Of a DNA stretch of 27,313 nt, positions 14,317-22,436 are shown one piece after another. The position numbers and the translations under genes were made by a program. Position 1 is the first letter of the stretch. Every line of letters starts with the position of its first letter. The notes below the pieces were generated by a model, which saw nothing but the letters and a program-made list of their open reading frames with translations, made no database searches and had not been told where the DNA came from. Source of the DNA: CAYGAW01 sp964347945 (GTDB lineage Bacteria; Chloroflexota; Anaerolineae; UBA7937; B3-Chlor); NCBI GenBank assembly GCA_964347945.1, contig CAYGAW010000114.1, positions 1 to 27,313 of the forward strand. The letters run 5' to 3'.

Positions 14317-15486
14317 ATGAATGGCACTACCGAGCACGTGCCCGCGCAGAGCGAAGAAGCAGGGCGCCAGATGCTGGAAGCTTTCTTGCGTCCCTGGCAC
14401 GAGGCCGTAGGCAGCCCTGGACAAGCCCAGGAGGCCGTCCTCCAACGGCTGATCCAGGGTTACGCCCAGACCAAGTACGGGCGGCAACATGGGGCCGCTG
14501 AGGTCGCGAGCACGGAGGAATACAGGAGTGCATTCCCTATCGCGACCTACGAGGATTTGAAGCCTCTTATCGATCGGGTGATGGCCGGTGAGCAGGACGT
14601 GCTGCTCTACGAGCCTCCCATTGGCTGGGCGATCACACGAGGTACGACAAAGGGCGAGTCCAAGTTCATTCCCATGACGGCCACCGACCTGAAGATGCGG
14701 GCCAGCGCTGGCCGGGCCTTGATGAACTACATCGCGCGTACCGGCCGGCTTGATGCGCTTCAGGGTGTGAACCTCAACTTGAACTTCCCCTCGGTGGTGG
14801 GCACGGTGCGAGTCGGGGAGCAAGAGTTGGAATATGGCTATAGCTCCGGGATCTATACGAAACGAACGACGGCGGCGACTCCTCTGCGTACCCTTCCTAC
14901 TCAGGATGAAGTGGACGCGCTGGGGGGAGGAAAGACGATAACTGACTGGAAGCGACGCTTCGAGTTGGCCTATGAGCGGTGCAGGGAGGAGAATGTTACC
15001 ATAGTCGGAGGCGTGGCACCCACGGCGGTGGATTTCGGACGGTACCTACACCGGGCTCACGGCGTATACCCGAGGGACCTGTGGCGCATACGAATCATGA
15101 CCCTGGGCAGCGTACCGGGCATCAACACCAAGTACCGCCCCGTCCTCAGAGCCCTCTTTGGCCCGGTGGATATCGCCGAGATCTATGGCACAACGGAGGG
15201 CATCTTTGGCCAGCAGAGGGACGAAAAGCGGGCATGGGTGCCCAACTACGACCTCTTCTTCTTCGAGGTGCGGACGCGAGAAGGCATCAAGATGATGCAC
15301 GAGATGCGCCCCGGGGAGAAAGGCAGTCTCGTGGTTTCCACGCCCATTCTGCCCCGTTACGAGATCGGTGACCTGATCAAGGCCTTCCAACCCCCGTATT
15401 TCCGGTGCATTGGGCGGGACACAACTCGTTCTCGTCTGCGCTACTGGTGGGACCAGCTGGTCACGATGGATTTGGGCCGCCTGTAG
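14317..15486 (+). CDS. GH3-type acyl-adenylating enzyme, shortened at the C-terminus
   Basis: A 389-aa member of the GH3 branch of the ANL (acyl-AMP-forming) superfamily. The ATP loop is TRGTTKGESKFIPMT (107-121), where most relatives have SSGTT or STGTT. The acidic A5 motif is AEIYGTTEG (287-295) and the Tyr/Asp motif is YEIGDLI (348-354). GH3 enzymes activate a carboxylate with ATP and pass it to an amine. Typical members have 500-600 residues; this one ends about 25 residues after the hinge (CIGRD), so the mobile C-terminal domain is missing. It may only adenylate or may need a partner. It begins 32 bp after the fusion gene, with a run of eight G as ribosome binding site, and converges on the membrane-protein gene with a 12-bp gap. 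Confidence 0.85.
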   Translation: MNGTTEHVPAQSEEAGRQMLEAFLRPWHEAVGSPGQAQEAVLQRLIQGYAQTKYGRQHGAAEVASTEEYRSAFPIATYEDLKPLIDRVMAGEQDVLLYEPPIGWAITRGTTKGESKFIPMTATDLKMRASAGRALMNYIARTGRLDALQGVNLNLNFPSVVGTVRVGEQELEYGYSSGIYTKRTTAATPLRTLPTQDEVDALGGGKTITDWKRRFELAYERCREENVTIVGGVAPTAVDFGRYLHRAHGVYPRDLWRIRIMTLGSVPGINTKYRPVLRALFGPVDIAEIYGTTEGIFGQQRDEKRAWVPNYDLFFFEVRTREGIKMMHEMRPGEKGSLVVSTPILPRYEIGDLIKAFQPPYFRCIGRDTTRSRLRYWWDQLVTMDLGRL

Positions 15487-15498
15487 CTCCTGCCCCGG

Positions 15499-15942
15499 CT
15501 AGAACTTCGGCCTCAGGAAGACGCCCAGGATAATCGCCAGGCCGGCGGCGATCACGATCAGGGGCCAGGTGAGTTCCCAGCCGACTATTCCGCCCAGGCC
15601 GATGGCCAAGGCGACGAAGGCCAGGATGATACGGCCTCTTATCGGGCGACGGTAGGCAGGGAGCAGCAGGCGGATTACTACCTCCAGTAGGAACAGCAAG
15701 CCGGCCCCCATGAAGATGAAGGCCCACACGTTCTCCCATGTCAACCAGGGGAAGGTTCCCAAGTTGACGGCGAGAAGCGCTGCCCCCGCGAGAATGACTA
15801 TCAGTCCCCAGATCAGCGGGCCCAAGGCATCGCCACCGGACCACTGCTCGCCTTTGTCCCACTCTCGTTCGCCGCGGTCTTTCTCGTCCTTCTCTTCCTT
15901 CTCCTGCTTCTCGTCCTTCCTTCGGATCTCCTCTTCGCTCAC
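15499..15942 (-). CDS. Four-helix membrane protein (LiaF/DUF5668-like), unknown role
   Basis: A 147-aa protein. The first 40 residues are extremely charged (Glu/Lys/Asp/Arg-rich) and probably cytoplasmic. Four membrane helices follow (about 42-60, 70-92, 102-120, 126-144) with the repeated pattern W-x-LI-I-AG-LL and LG-FPWLTW, seen in LiaF-type and related envelope-stress membrane domains. No catalytic residues are evident. The GTG start has AGGAGGG 6 nt upstream. It follows the oxidoreductase gene by 81 bp but has its own good promoter, so it can be expressed independently of the glycolytic run. Confidence 0.75.
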   Translation of the reverse strand: MSEEEIRRKDEKQEKEEKDEKDRGEREWDKGEQWSGGDALGPLIWGLIVILAGAALLAVNLGTFPWLTWENVWAFIFMGAGLLFLLEVVIRLLLPAYRRPIRGRIILAFVALAIGLGGIVGWELTWPLIVIAAGLAIILGVFLRPKF

Positions 15943-15984
15943 GTTTGACCCTCCTGTTCGGACACCACTCCGCGCCCTGCACCC

Positions 15985-16013
15985 ATTCTACCGAAAGCAA
16001 AACGCCTTTGCAA
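15985..16013 (-). promoter_or_regulatory. Sigma-70 promoter of the four-helix membrane protein
   Basis: On the minus strand TTGCAA and TAGAAT are separated by exactly 17 bp, with the -10 box 43 bp before the GTG. It lies directly behind the stop codon of the oxidoreductase gene. Confidence 0.7.
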
Positions 16014-16023
16014 GCTCGGCGGT

Positions 16024-18045
16024 CTAAAGCCCCATAGCCACCTCGAAGCCTTCACGCACGGCGTCGTATGCCTTGCGCGGCACCTTGGCATCGCCAATGA
16101 GATGAAGGTCTTCCACACGCCCCTTCAGTTCCTCGTGGAGTGAATTGTGCGGCGCGACGCCGGTGGCCAAGATGATTGTATCAGCTCCAACGAGTCTTTC
16201 TTGCTCGTCGATGACAGCCAGCACACCCTGGGGCAGGATCTGCTTGACGCTGGCGTTGGCTATCATCTCCACTCCGTAGCGCCTCAGAGCCTGGAGGACC
16301 GTCCAACGTGTGGTGAGACCGATGTCCTTGCCTAGCTTAGGCAGCATCTCGACCACAGTAACGTCCTTCACGCCTCTGGTGACCAACTCCTCCAAGGTTT
16401 CCCAGCTTTCTGCTTTGTTTTCTACGAGGAAGCGCAGAGCAGGGGCGTCTATCGTGCCCATCTGGGCCACATAGAGTGCGACCAGACATCCGGTCGCTCC
16501 GCCGCCAAGAACCACGACCTTTTGCCCAACGTCGGCCTGGTCCGCAAGCACATCCCAGGCCTGTACCACGTGCTCACTTTCCACACCTGGGATCTCTGGG
16601 ATCGCAGGCTCGCCGCCGGTGGCCACAACCACGGCGTCAGGATTGCATTCCAGGACAAGGCTACTTGTGGCTCTGTGCGCGAGCCTGATCTCCACGTCCT
16701 CTCTTTCGACTTGTCCGCACAAGGACAGTATGAGGGTCCCCAGCTCCTCCCTTCCTGGCGCCATGGACGCCAGGTTCAATTGACCCCCCAGACGGCCATG
16801 CTCTTCAAAGAGGGTCACCCGGTGTCCCCTGCGAGACGCGGTGATGGCTGCTTCCATGCCCGCTGGGCCGCCGCCGACAACTACGACCTTCTTGAGACTT
16901 GCCGCTCGTTGCAGTTCGTACCTGCCCTCCTGCCCGGCCCGGGGGTTCACCAGGCAGGCAACCGGCTCAAGAGAGAAGATATGGTCGAAGCAGCCCTGAT
17001 TGCAGGCCACACAGCGAATGATCTCGTCAAGGCGGCCCTCTCTGGCCTTGCGAGGCAGTTCTGGGTCTGCTATTAGTGGGCGGCCCATGGCGATCAAGTC
17101 GGCGGCGCCTTGGCGGAGCACCCTGTCCGCCAGCGCGGGGTCGCTGTACCGGTTGCTGGACATGACGGGTACGTTGACGGCCTGCTTGACGCGTCCGGCG
17201 AGGTAGGAGAAGGCACCTCGTGGAACGGCCATTGTTATCTGTGGAACTCTGGTCTCGTGCCAGCCCCCGGTGACGTTGATGGCATCCACCCCCGCTCCCT
17301 CCAGCTCCCGGGCAAAGGAGCAAGCCTCTCGGCTGGTGTTCCCGCCGCTGACAAAGTCGTTTCCCGCTATGCGAACGATGACCGGATAGTCCGGTCCAAC
17401 GGCTTCCCGGACGGCCCGAGCTACCTCCAGTGGAAATCTCATCCTGCTCTCCAGATCCCCACCATAGTCGTCCTCACGCAGGTTGGTCAGGGGTGAAAGG
17501 AACTGGGAAAGCAAGTAGCCTGCGGAGGCACTGATCTCTACGGCATCAAACCCTGCTCTCTTGGCTCGGCTTGCTGCGTTGGCGAAGCTGTTCAGGGTGC
17601 GGTGGACATCTTCCGTGCTCATCTCTCGCGGGGTTTCGCGAGTCAACGAAGACTCCACTGCAGACGGCGCCAAAGGTTGGCGACCGATGAGGGCTGAGAG
17701 GGAATATCGGCCCGCGTGGTACAATTGGGCGGCCAGGGGAACCCCATGTTCGTGAACGGCTTGGGTGAGCCTTGTCAGTCCCGGGACGAACTCATCATCG
17801 CTGAGACCGACCATGAATGGCCCGCCACCATACTCATCAACGGGGCAGCCGCCCACGATGATCAGCCCTACCCCTCCCGCTGCCCTTTCGACGTAGAACT
17901 CGATCAGTGTGTCGGTGACGAATCCCTGCGGGGTGTAGGACAGGTGAATAGCTGGCATGACGATGCGGTTTGCCAGCCTAAGATTGCCGATGGTTATGGG
18001 CGTGAAGAGCCTTCTCAGCTTGGTAGCTTCTATTCCCTGGTCCAA
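16024..18045 (-). CDS. NADH:flavin oxidoreductase / 2,4-dienoyl-CoA reductase-like (FadH/old yellow enzyme family)
   Basis: A protein of about 673 aa with the FadH layout. An FMN TIM barrel comes first (about 10-335: LFTPITIGNLRLANRIVMPA, then GYLLSQFLSPLTN with Tyr177). A [4Fe-4S] site follows with Cys345, 348, 352 and 364 (CVACNQGC, then VACLVNP). Next are a flavin-binding fold (VVVVGGGPAGMEAA) and an NAD(P)-binding fold (VVVLGGGATG), and the tail ends HLIGDAKVPRKAYDAVREG. Such enzymes pass hydride from NAD(P)H through FAD, the cluster and FMN to an enoyl or enone substrate; specificity cannot be read. The start is uncertain: TTG 18045 overlaps the repeat-protein stop by 16 bp and no ribosome binding site is evident, so coupled translation is likely. 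Confidence 0.9.
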   Translation of the reverse strand: MDQGIEATKLRRLFTPITIGNLRLANRIVMPAIHLSYTPQGFVTDTLIEFYVERAAGGVGLIIVGGCPVDEYGGGPFMVGLSDDEFVPGLTRLTQAVHEHGVPLAAQLYHAGRYSLSALIGRQPLAPSAVESSLTRETPREMSTEDVHRTLNSFANAASRAKRAGFDAVEISASAGYLLSQFLSPLTNLREDDYGGDLESRMRFPLEVARAVREAVGPDYPVIVRIAGNDFVSGGNTSREACSFARELEGAGVDAINVTGGWHETRVPQITMAVPRGAFSYLAGRVKQAVNVPVMSSNRYSDPALADRVLRQGAADLIAMGRPLIADPELPRKAREGRLDEIIRCVACNQGCFDHIFSLEPVACLVNPRAGQEGRYELQRAASLKKVVVVGGGPAGMEAAITASRRGHRVTLFEEHGRLGGQLNLASMAPGREELGTLILSLCGQVEREDVEIRLAHRATSSLVLECNPDAVVVATGGEPAIPEIPGVESEHVVQAWDVLADQADVGQKVVVLGGGATGCLVALYVAQMGTIDAPALRFLVENKAESWETLEELVTRGVKDVTVVEMLPKLGKDIGLTTRWTVLQALRRYGVEMIANASVKQILPQGVLAVIDEQERLVGADTIILATGVAPHNSLHEELKGRVEDLHLIGDAKVPRKAYDAVREGFEVAMGL

Positions 18046-18452
18046 TCTTGGATGGTATCCTTGATCTTGTCCTCGATCTTGTGGCCGACGGTGTCCCAAT
18101 CGTCGTCGGGTTCGGCACCAGCCCATTCGCCCAGCCCGGACTTGATTCGCTGCTCTATCCGTTTGCCAATCTGCTCCCAGCTGTCGTCGGGCTCCCCGCC
18201 CAGGCCAGTGGCCATGCCGGTCCTGACCTTCTTCTCGGCCTCCCGGCCTATCGTGTCCCAGTCGTCCTCTGGCTCAGCGCCGACACTGGTGGCCATCTCA
18301 CTGCGGACCTTGCCTTCCATCTTCCTACCGATGGTTTCCCAGTCATCGGTCTCCTCGGCGCCGGCCCATCTGGCCAGATCTCTCCTGATCTTCCTCTCGA
18401 TCTCGCGACCGATCTCCTCCCATTCCTCTCTGCCGGTCTTCTCGTCGCTCAT
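18030..18452 (-). CDS. Protein of five tandem 27-residue repeats, unknown
   Basis: A 140-aa, highly charged soluble protein made almost wholly of repeats. Trp residues at 11, 38, 65, 92 and 119 mark five units with an exact 27-residue period. The consensus is W-(E/D)-x-I-G-(R/K)-x-x-E-x-(K/R)-(I/V)-(R/K), then a (L/M/I)-A-x-W-x-G-A-E turn and an acidic D/E-D-D joint; the last unit is cut short at DWTRE. Each unit would give an amphipathic helix followed by an acidic loop. There is no signal peptide, Cys or membrane segment. I do not recognise a named family. AAAGGAG lies 8 nt before the ATG. It is 48 bp behind the mutase gene and overlaps the oxidoreductase, so it is part of that transcript. 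A scaffold, nucleoid or stress role is possible but unproven. Confidence 0.85.
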   Translation of the reverse strand: MSDEKTGREEWEEIGREIERKIRRDLARWAGAEETDDWETIGRKMEGKVRSEMATSVGAEPEDDWDTIGREAEKKVRTGMATGLGGEPDDSWEQIGKRIEQRIKSGLGEWAGAEPDDDWDTVGHKIEDKIKDTIQDWTRE

Positions 18453-18500
18453 AGCATTCGCTCCTTTCTAGATCCTCGGATGGTGTGTGTCGGGCTAGCA

Positions 18501-19877
18501 TCAAATCGATATTTCCAGTGATGTCATTTCCTTGAGCTTGGAGAGTACTATCTGCTGGATCTCGTCAAGGCGCTCTGGAGTCTTGGCCTCAAAGCGAAGC
18601 ACCAAGACCGGCTGGGTGTTGGAGGCCCGCACAAGTCCCCACCCATCTCCGAATAGTATGCGGGCTCCATCGACGTCAACAACCTCGTACCGCTTCTTGA
18701 AATGCTCCGTGAGGGCGGCGACGACCTGGAACTTCTCCTCATCCGGGCAGTCCACACGGATCTCTGGTGTGGAATAGTACTTGGGCACATCGGCCAACAT
18801 CTCGCGTATGCTCTTGTCGGAACGGGAGAGGAGCCGCACCAATCGCAAGGAGGCGTAGATGGCATCATCGTATCCATAGTACTCGTCGGCGAAGAACAGA
18901 TGCCCGCTCATCTCGCCAGCCAGAGGTGAATTCTCCTCTCTCATCTTCTTCTTGATGAACGAATGGCCCGTACGCCACATGATGGGCACGCCCCCTGCCT
19001 TCTCGATCTCTTCCGCCAAGGCCTGGGAGCATTTGACCTCAAAGATGATGGGGGCTCCCGGCTGGCGGGCCAGGATTTCCCGAGAGAACAGAATCAGAAG
19101 CTGGTCGCCCCAAATGATGTTTCCCTCTTCGTCGACCACTCCCAAGCGATCACCGTCGCCGTCGTAAGCCATGCCCAGGTCAGCCTTCTCTTCCATCACC
19201 CTGGCGATGAGATCTGTCAAGTTGGCGGGCACGGTGGGGTCCGGATGGTGGTTGGGGAACGTACCATCGACTTCACAGTACAGGCCGTGGGCTTCAGCGC
19301 CCAGGTCCTGGAGGAGTTGGGGGCAGAACATGCCAGCCACGCCGTTTCCGGCGTCCACGATGAGTTTGACCTTCTTCTGGAAGGGCCCTATGCGTTCTTT
19401 CAGAGTCTCCAAGTAGGCGGGCTTGACGTCCTGTTGTTCCAGTTGTCCAACGCCCCTAGGGTAGTCGGCGGCCTCGATGATCTTACGCACCTTCTGGATC
19501 TCATCACCGTAGATCGTGGTACGACCCACCGCTAGCTTGAAACCGTTGAACTCGGGCGGGTTATGGCTCCCGGTGATCATCACTCCACCTTCCACTTCCA
19601 AATGGAATAGGGAGAAGTAGAAGGTTGGCGTCGGTAGCATGCCCACATTGACGATGTCGATGCCCGTGGACAAGATGCCCTTGATCAGTGCATCGCGGAA
19701 GCCAGGGGAGCTTGGACGAGCATCATACCCGACGCTCACCTTCTGCTTGCCCTGGTGCCTCATGAAGGCGCCATATCCCTTGCCGAGTTCTTCCGCCACG
19801 CTCTCCGTCAAATCGTCGTCGACAACGCCTCTCACGTCGTATTGACGAAAGATACGGGGATTCACCTGTTGGGCCAT
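18501..19877 (-). CDS. Phosphomannomutase/phosphoglucomutase (canonical)
   Basis: A 458-aa alpha-D-phosphohexomutase of the bifunctional PMM/PGM (AlgC-like) class. It interconverts hexose-6-phosphate and hexose-1-phosphate through a phosphoserine. All family signatures are intact: TGSHNPPEFNG (catalytic Ser), AYDGDGDR (Mg loop), the EVKC lysine, RTGHSFIKKKM, the sugar loop GEMSGH and the phosphate loop RASNTQPVLVLRFE. It is the normal reference for the two divergent mutase domains at 10-14 kb. AGGAGGG sits 5 nt before the ATG. It follows apgM by 57 bp in the glycolytic run and would feed glucose- or mannose-1-phosphate to nucleotide-sugar and polysaccharide synthesis, or return glycogen-derived glucose-1-phosphate to glycolysis. 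Confidence 0.95.
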   Translation of the reverse strand: MAQQVNPRIFRQYDVRGVVDDDLTESVAEELGKGYGAFMRHQGKQKVSVGYDARPSSPGFRDALIKGILSTGIDIVNVGMLPTPTFYFSLFHLEVEGGVMITGSHNPPEFNGFKLAVGRTTIYGDEIQKVRKIIEAADYPRGVGQLEQQDVKPAYLETLKERIGPFQKKVKLIVDAGNGVAGMFCPQLLQDLGAEAHGLYCEVDGTFPNHHPDPTVPANLTDLIARVMEEKADLGMAYDGDGDRLGVVDEEGNIIWGDQLLILFSREILARQPGAPIIFEVKCSQALAEEIEKAGGVPIMWRTGHSFIKKKMREENSPLAGEMSGHLFFADEYYGYDDAIYASLRLVRLLSRSDKSIREMLADVPKYYSTPEIRVDCPDEEKFQVVAALTEHFKKRYEVVDVDGARILFGDGWGLVRASNTQPVLVLRFEAKTPERLDEIQQIVLSKLKEMTSLEISI

Positions 19878-19934
19878 ATGGTCCCTCCTTCTCGTGGTTT
19901 GGAGCTACATTGGGGCGAGGAGAGAAGTACCCTG

Positions 19935-21143
19935 TCAAGCACCAAACTTGGTCAGGCGAAGGGCATTGGCCATCGCCAGAGGCATGATGTCGGTTGCCGG
20001 GAAGCGCCCCAGAGCTCCGCTGGCGCATGCCCGCTCCGAGAACTGCTGTACGTCGTCGTGCCGGCAGTACCTGGAATACAGCAGGAATGGGACTGGGTGC
20101 CAACTGTGGGCGCGCAGCAAGGCCGGCGTGGAATGATCTCCGGTGATGATCAACACGTCGGGTCCCAGTTCGCGGATCGGCGGCACCAACAAGCGGTCCG
20201 CCTCCTCAACGAGGGCGACTTTCTGGTCGAAGTTGCCGTCCTCGCCTGCGCTGTCGGTCTTCTTCACGTGGAAGAAGAAGAAGTCGTAGTCTGCCCAATG
20301 GGCCTTCAGCGTATCCAGTTCCTCCTGGATGGTGTCCCCGGTGGGCAGCACCTCCATACCCACGAGCCTGGAAACACCGCGGTACATGGGGTAGCCGGCG
20401 ATGGCTGCGCCTCGCAACCCGTAGACCCTATCCATAGTGGGCAGGCCAGGGTTCTTGTCCAGGCCCCGCAGTGTCACCATGTTGGCTGGATGAAGATTGG
20501 CCAATATGTCACGCGCCTTCCCAATCCATTGGTTAAAGAGGGCGGCGGCGCGCTCGGCTTCGGGGCTGAGCGCCTTCACAGGTAGCGGAGCCGCCCCCAG
20601 CTTCTGAGGATCGGTCTCGGTGAGCGGGCCAGACAACGCCTCGCCCCGAAGAACCAGCACCAGCCGGTAATCCTTCACCGGTTCGACGAACACTTCCACA
20701 CCGGGTAGACTGATGGTGCGGAGCAGCTTGATGAGTTCGATGCTTTTCTCTGTGGAAATGCGTCCCGCTCTTCTGTCAGTGATCAATCCATTATCGTCCA
20801 CGGTGCAGAAGTTGCCTCGCGCAGCCATGTCTTGAGGCTGCAGATCGAAGCCAATGCCGAGCGCCTCCAGTACGCCGCGTCCAATCTGATGGCTCACAGG
20901 ATCGTATCCGAAAAGGGCAAGGTGAGACGGGCCACTTCCCGGCGTGATGCCTGGGCCGATGGGGTCATGAAGGCCGCAGATACCCTCCGCTGCCAACGCA
21001 TCCATGTTGGGGGTGCGCGCCACCTCTAACTCGGTCTGGCCGCCCGGATGCATGGGTGCTCCGCCTAGGCCGTCCAGTAGCAGGAGGACGATCTTGGACG
21101 TGTTGGGGATCACCAGTTGGGAGATGATCTCTTGATCACTCAC
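19935..21143 (-). CDS. apgM: Cofactor-independent phosphoglycerate mutase, archaeal (ApgM) type
   Basis: A 402-aa member of the alkaline-phosphatase superfamily that converts 3-phosphoglycerate to 2-phosphoglycerate. The first metal site is LLLLDGLGG (Asp24). The nucleophile loop is PGSGPSHLALFGYDP, with Ser70 by analogy to archaeal enzymes. FFHVKKTD, IITGDHSTP and HSWHPVPFLLYS supply the remaining metal ligands. Length fits ApgM (about 400), not the 510-residue GpmI form. The GTG start overlaps the pgk stop by 8 bp, and an AAGGAGG lies 12 nt upstream, so translation is probably coupled to pgk. With gap and pgk it forms three consecutive steps of lower glycolysis. Confidence 0.95.
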   Translation of the reverse strand: MSDQEIISQLVIPNTSKIVLLLLDGLGGAPMHPGGQTELEVARTPNMDALAAEGICGLHDPIGPGITPGSGPSHLALFGYDPVSHQIGRGVLEALGIGFDLQPQDMAARGNFCTVDDNGLITDRRAGRISTEKSIELIKLLRTISLPGVEVFVEPVKDYRLVLVLRGEALSGPLTETDPQKLGAAPLPVKALSPEAERAAALFNQWIGKARDILANLHPANMVTLRGLDKNPGLPTMDRVYGLRGAAIAGYPMYRGVSRLVGMEVLPTGDTIQEELDTLKAHWADYDFFFFHVKKTDSAGEDGNFDQKVALVEEADRLLVPPIRELGPDVLIITGDHSTPALLRAHSWHPVPFLLYSRYCRHDDVQQFSERACASGALGRFPATDIMPLAMANALRLTKFGA

Positions 21144-22329
21144 CAGCGGATTCGTCCTCCTTGTCGTCCAGAGCCGACACGCCAGGGAGGCTCTTACCTT
21201 CGAGGAACTCCAGAGACGCTCCTCCGCCCGTCGACACGTGGCTCATCTTGTCCACCAGACCCGCCTCCTGCAGCGCCGCCACGGAATCGCCTCCTCCCAC
21301 GATCGTGTTGGCCGCCGTCTCGGCCAGCATCTTGGCCAAAGCGACGGTGCCAGTGCTGAACCTGGGGAACTCGAACACGCCCATGGGACCGTTCCAGACC
21401 ACTGTCTTGGCCGGTGCCAGTTTCTCTCTGAAGATGCTGAGGGTCTGAGGACCGATATCCAGGATGCGCCAATCGGGCGGCACCTCGTCGACGCTCACGG
21501 TCTTCGTGTCTGCGTCTGCGGCAAAGGCATCGGCGATGACGGCGTCCACGGGCAGTACCAGCTTGTCACGCCCCTGTTCCAGTATCTCCCGCGCCGTGGC
21601 GAGGCTCTCGTCCTCCACCAGAGATTCTCCAACTTCGTGCCCTTGAGCTTTCAGAAAGGTGTTGGCCATGCCCCCGCCGAGAAGCAGAAGATCGACTTTG
21701 TCCAAGAGGTTACGGATCACGCCTATCTTGCCGGAGATTTTGGCCCCTCCGAGAATGGCCGCGAAAGGGTGAGCTGGGCTGGTCAAGGCACTGCCCAGAA
21801 CCTCCAGCTCGCGTTCCATAAGGAAGCCCGAGACGGCGGGCAGGTAGTCTGGCACTCCCGCGGTGGACGCGTGGGCACGATGGGCTGCGCCGAAAGCGTC
21901 GTTCACGTACAGGTCCGCGAGAGATGCCAACCGCTGGGCGAAGGCTGGGTCGTTGCCTTCTTCCCCGGGATGGAAGCGCAAATTTTCGAGCAGGAGGAGC
22001 TGTCCCGGCTGAAGCCCCGCAGCAGCGTCCTCAACTTCCGGTCCCACGCAATCGTCCGCTTTGGCTACTTGGCGGCCCAGGAGATCGGACAGGCGCCTGG
22101 CGACGGGATCCATCCTCAGTTCCTCCCGCACCTGACCTTTGGGGCGGCCGAGATGGGACATGAGAATCACCGCGGCACCCTGGTCCAGGAGATACTCGAT
22201 GGTGGGCAGGGCGGCCTCGATTCGGGTGTCGTCGGCCACCTGGCCGTCGGCCAGAGGCACGTTGAAGTCCACCCTCAGCAGGACGCGCCTACCCCTGACA
22301 TCGATGTCCCTCACGGTTTTCTTGCCCAT
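21136..22329 (-). CDS. pgk: Phosphoglycerate kinase
   Basis: A 397-aa monomeric kinase transferring phosphate from 1,3-bisphosphoglycerate to ADP in the cytoplasm. Diagnostic segments are RVDFNVPL (19-26), SHLGRPKG (58-65), the FHPGEEGNDPAFAQ and NDAFGAAHRAHAS motifs, LGGAKISGKIGVI, the ATP-site segment VVWNGPMGVFEFP and the C-terminal GGGDSVAAL. Length is normal for bacteria. AGGAG is 6 nt before the ATG. It lies 107 bp behind gap; that gap contains no gene or clear terminator. The last residues overlap the apgM start. Confidence 0.97.
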   Translation of the reverse strand: MGKKTVRDIDVRGRRVLLRVDFNVPLADGQVADDTRIEAALPTIEYLLDQGAAVILMSHLGRPKGQVREELRMDPVARRLSDLLGRQVAKADDCVGPEVEDAAAGLQPGQLLLLENLRFHPGEEGNDPAFAQRLASLADLYVNDAFGAAHRAHASTAGVPDYLPAVSGFLMERELEVLGSALTSPAHPFAAILGGAKISGKIGVIRNLLDKVDLLLLGGGMANTFLKAQGHEVGESLVEDESLATAREILEQGRDKLVLPVDAVIADAFAADADTKTVSVDEVPPDWRILDIGPQTLSIFREKLAPAKTVVWNGPMGVFEFPRFSTGTVALAKMLAETAANTIVGGGDSVAALQEAGLVDKMSHVSTGGGASLEFLEGKSLPGVSALDDKEDESAGE

Positions 22330-22436
22330 CGCGTTCTCCTAGCGAGCTAGCCAGCCAAAGTCAGTCAGTCTGTCTGTCGGGCGGGGTATGTGGACGGATG
22401 AGTCAACCCACGGAGTCGATCCTGGAATGACGTCCA

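Noticed and set aside
14098..14823. A 241-codon minus-strand frame across the fusion and GH3 genes
   Set aside because: Both plus-strand proteins are recognisable here; the antisense product is low-complexity and unlike any family.
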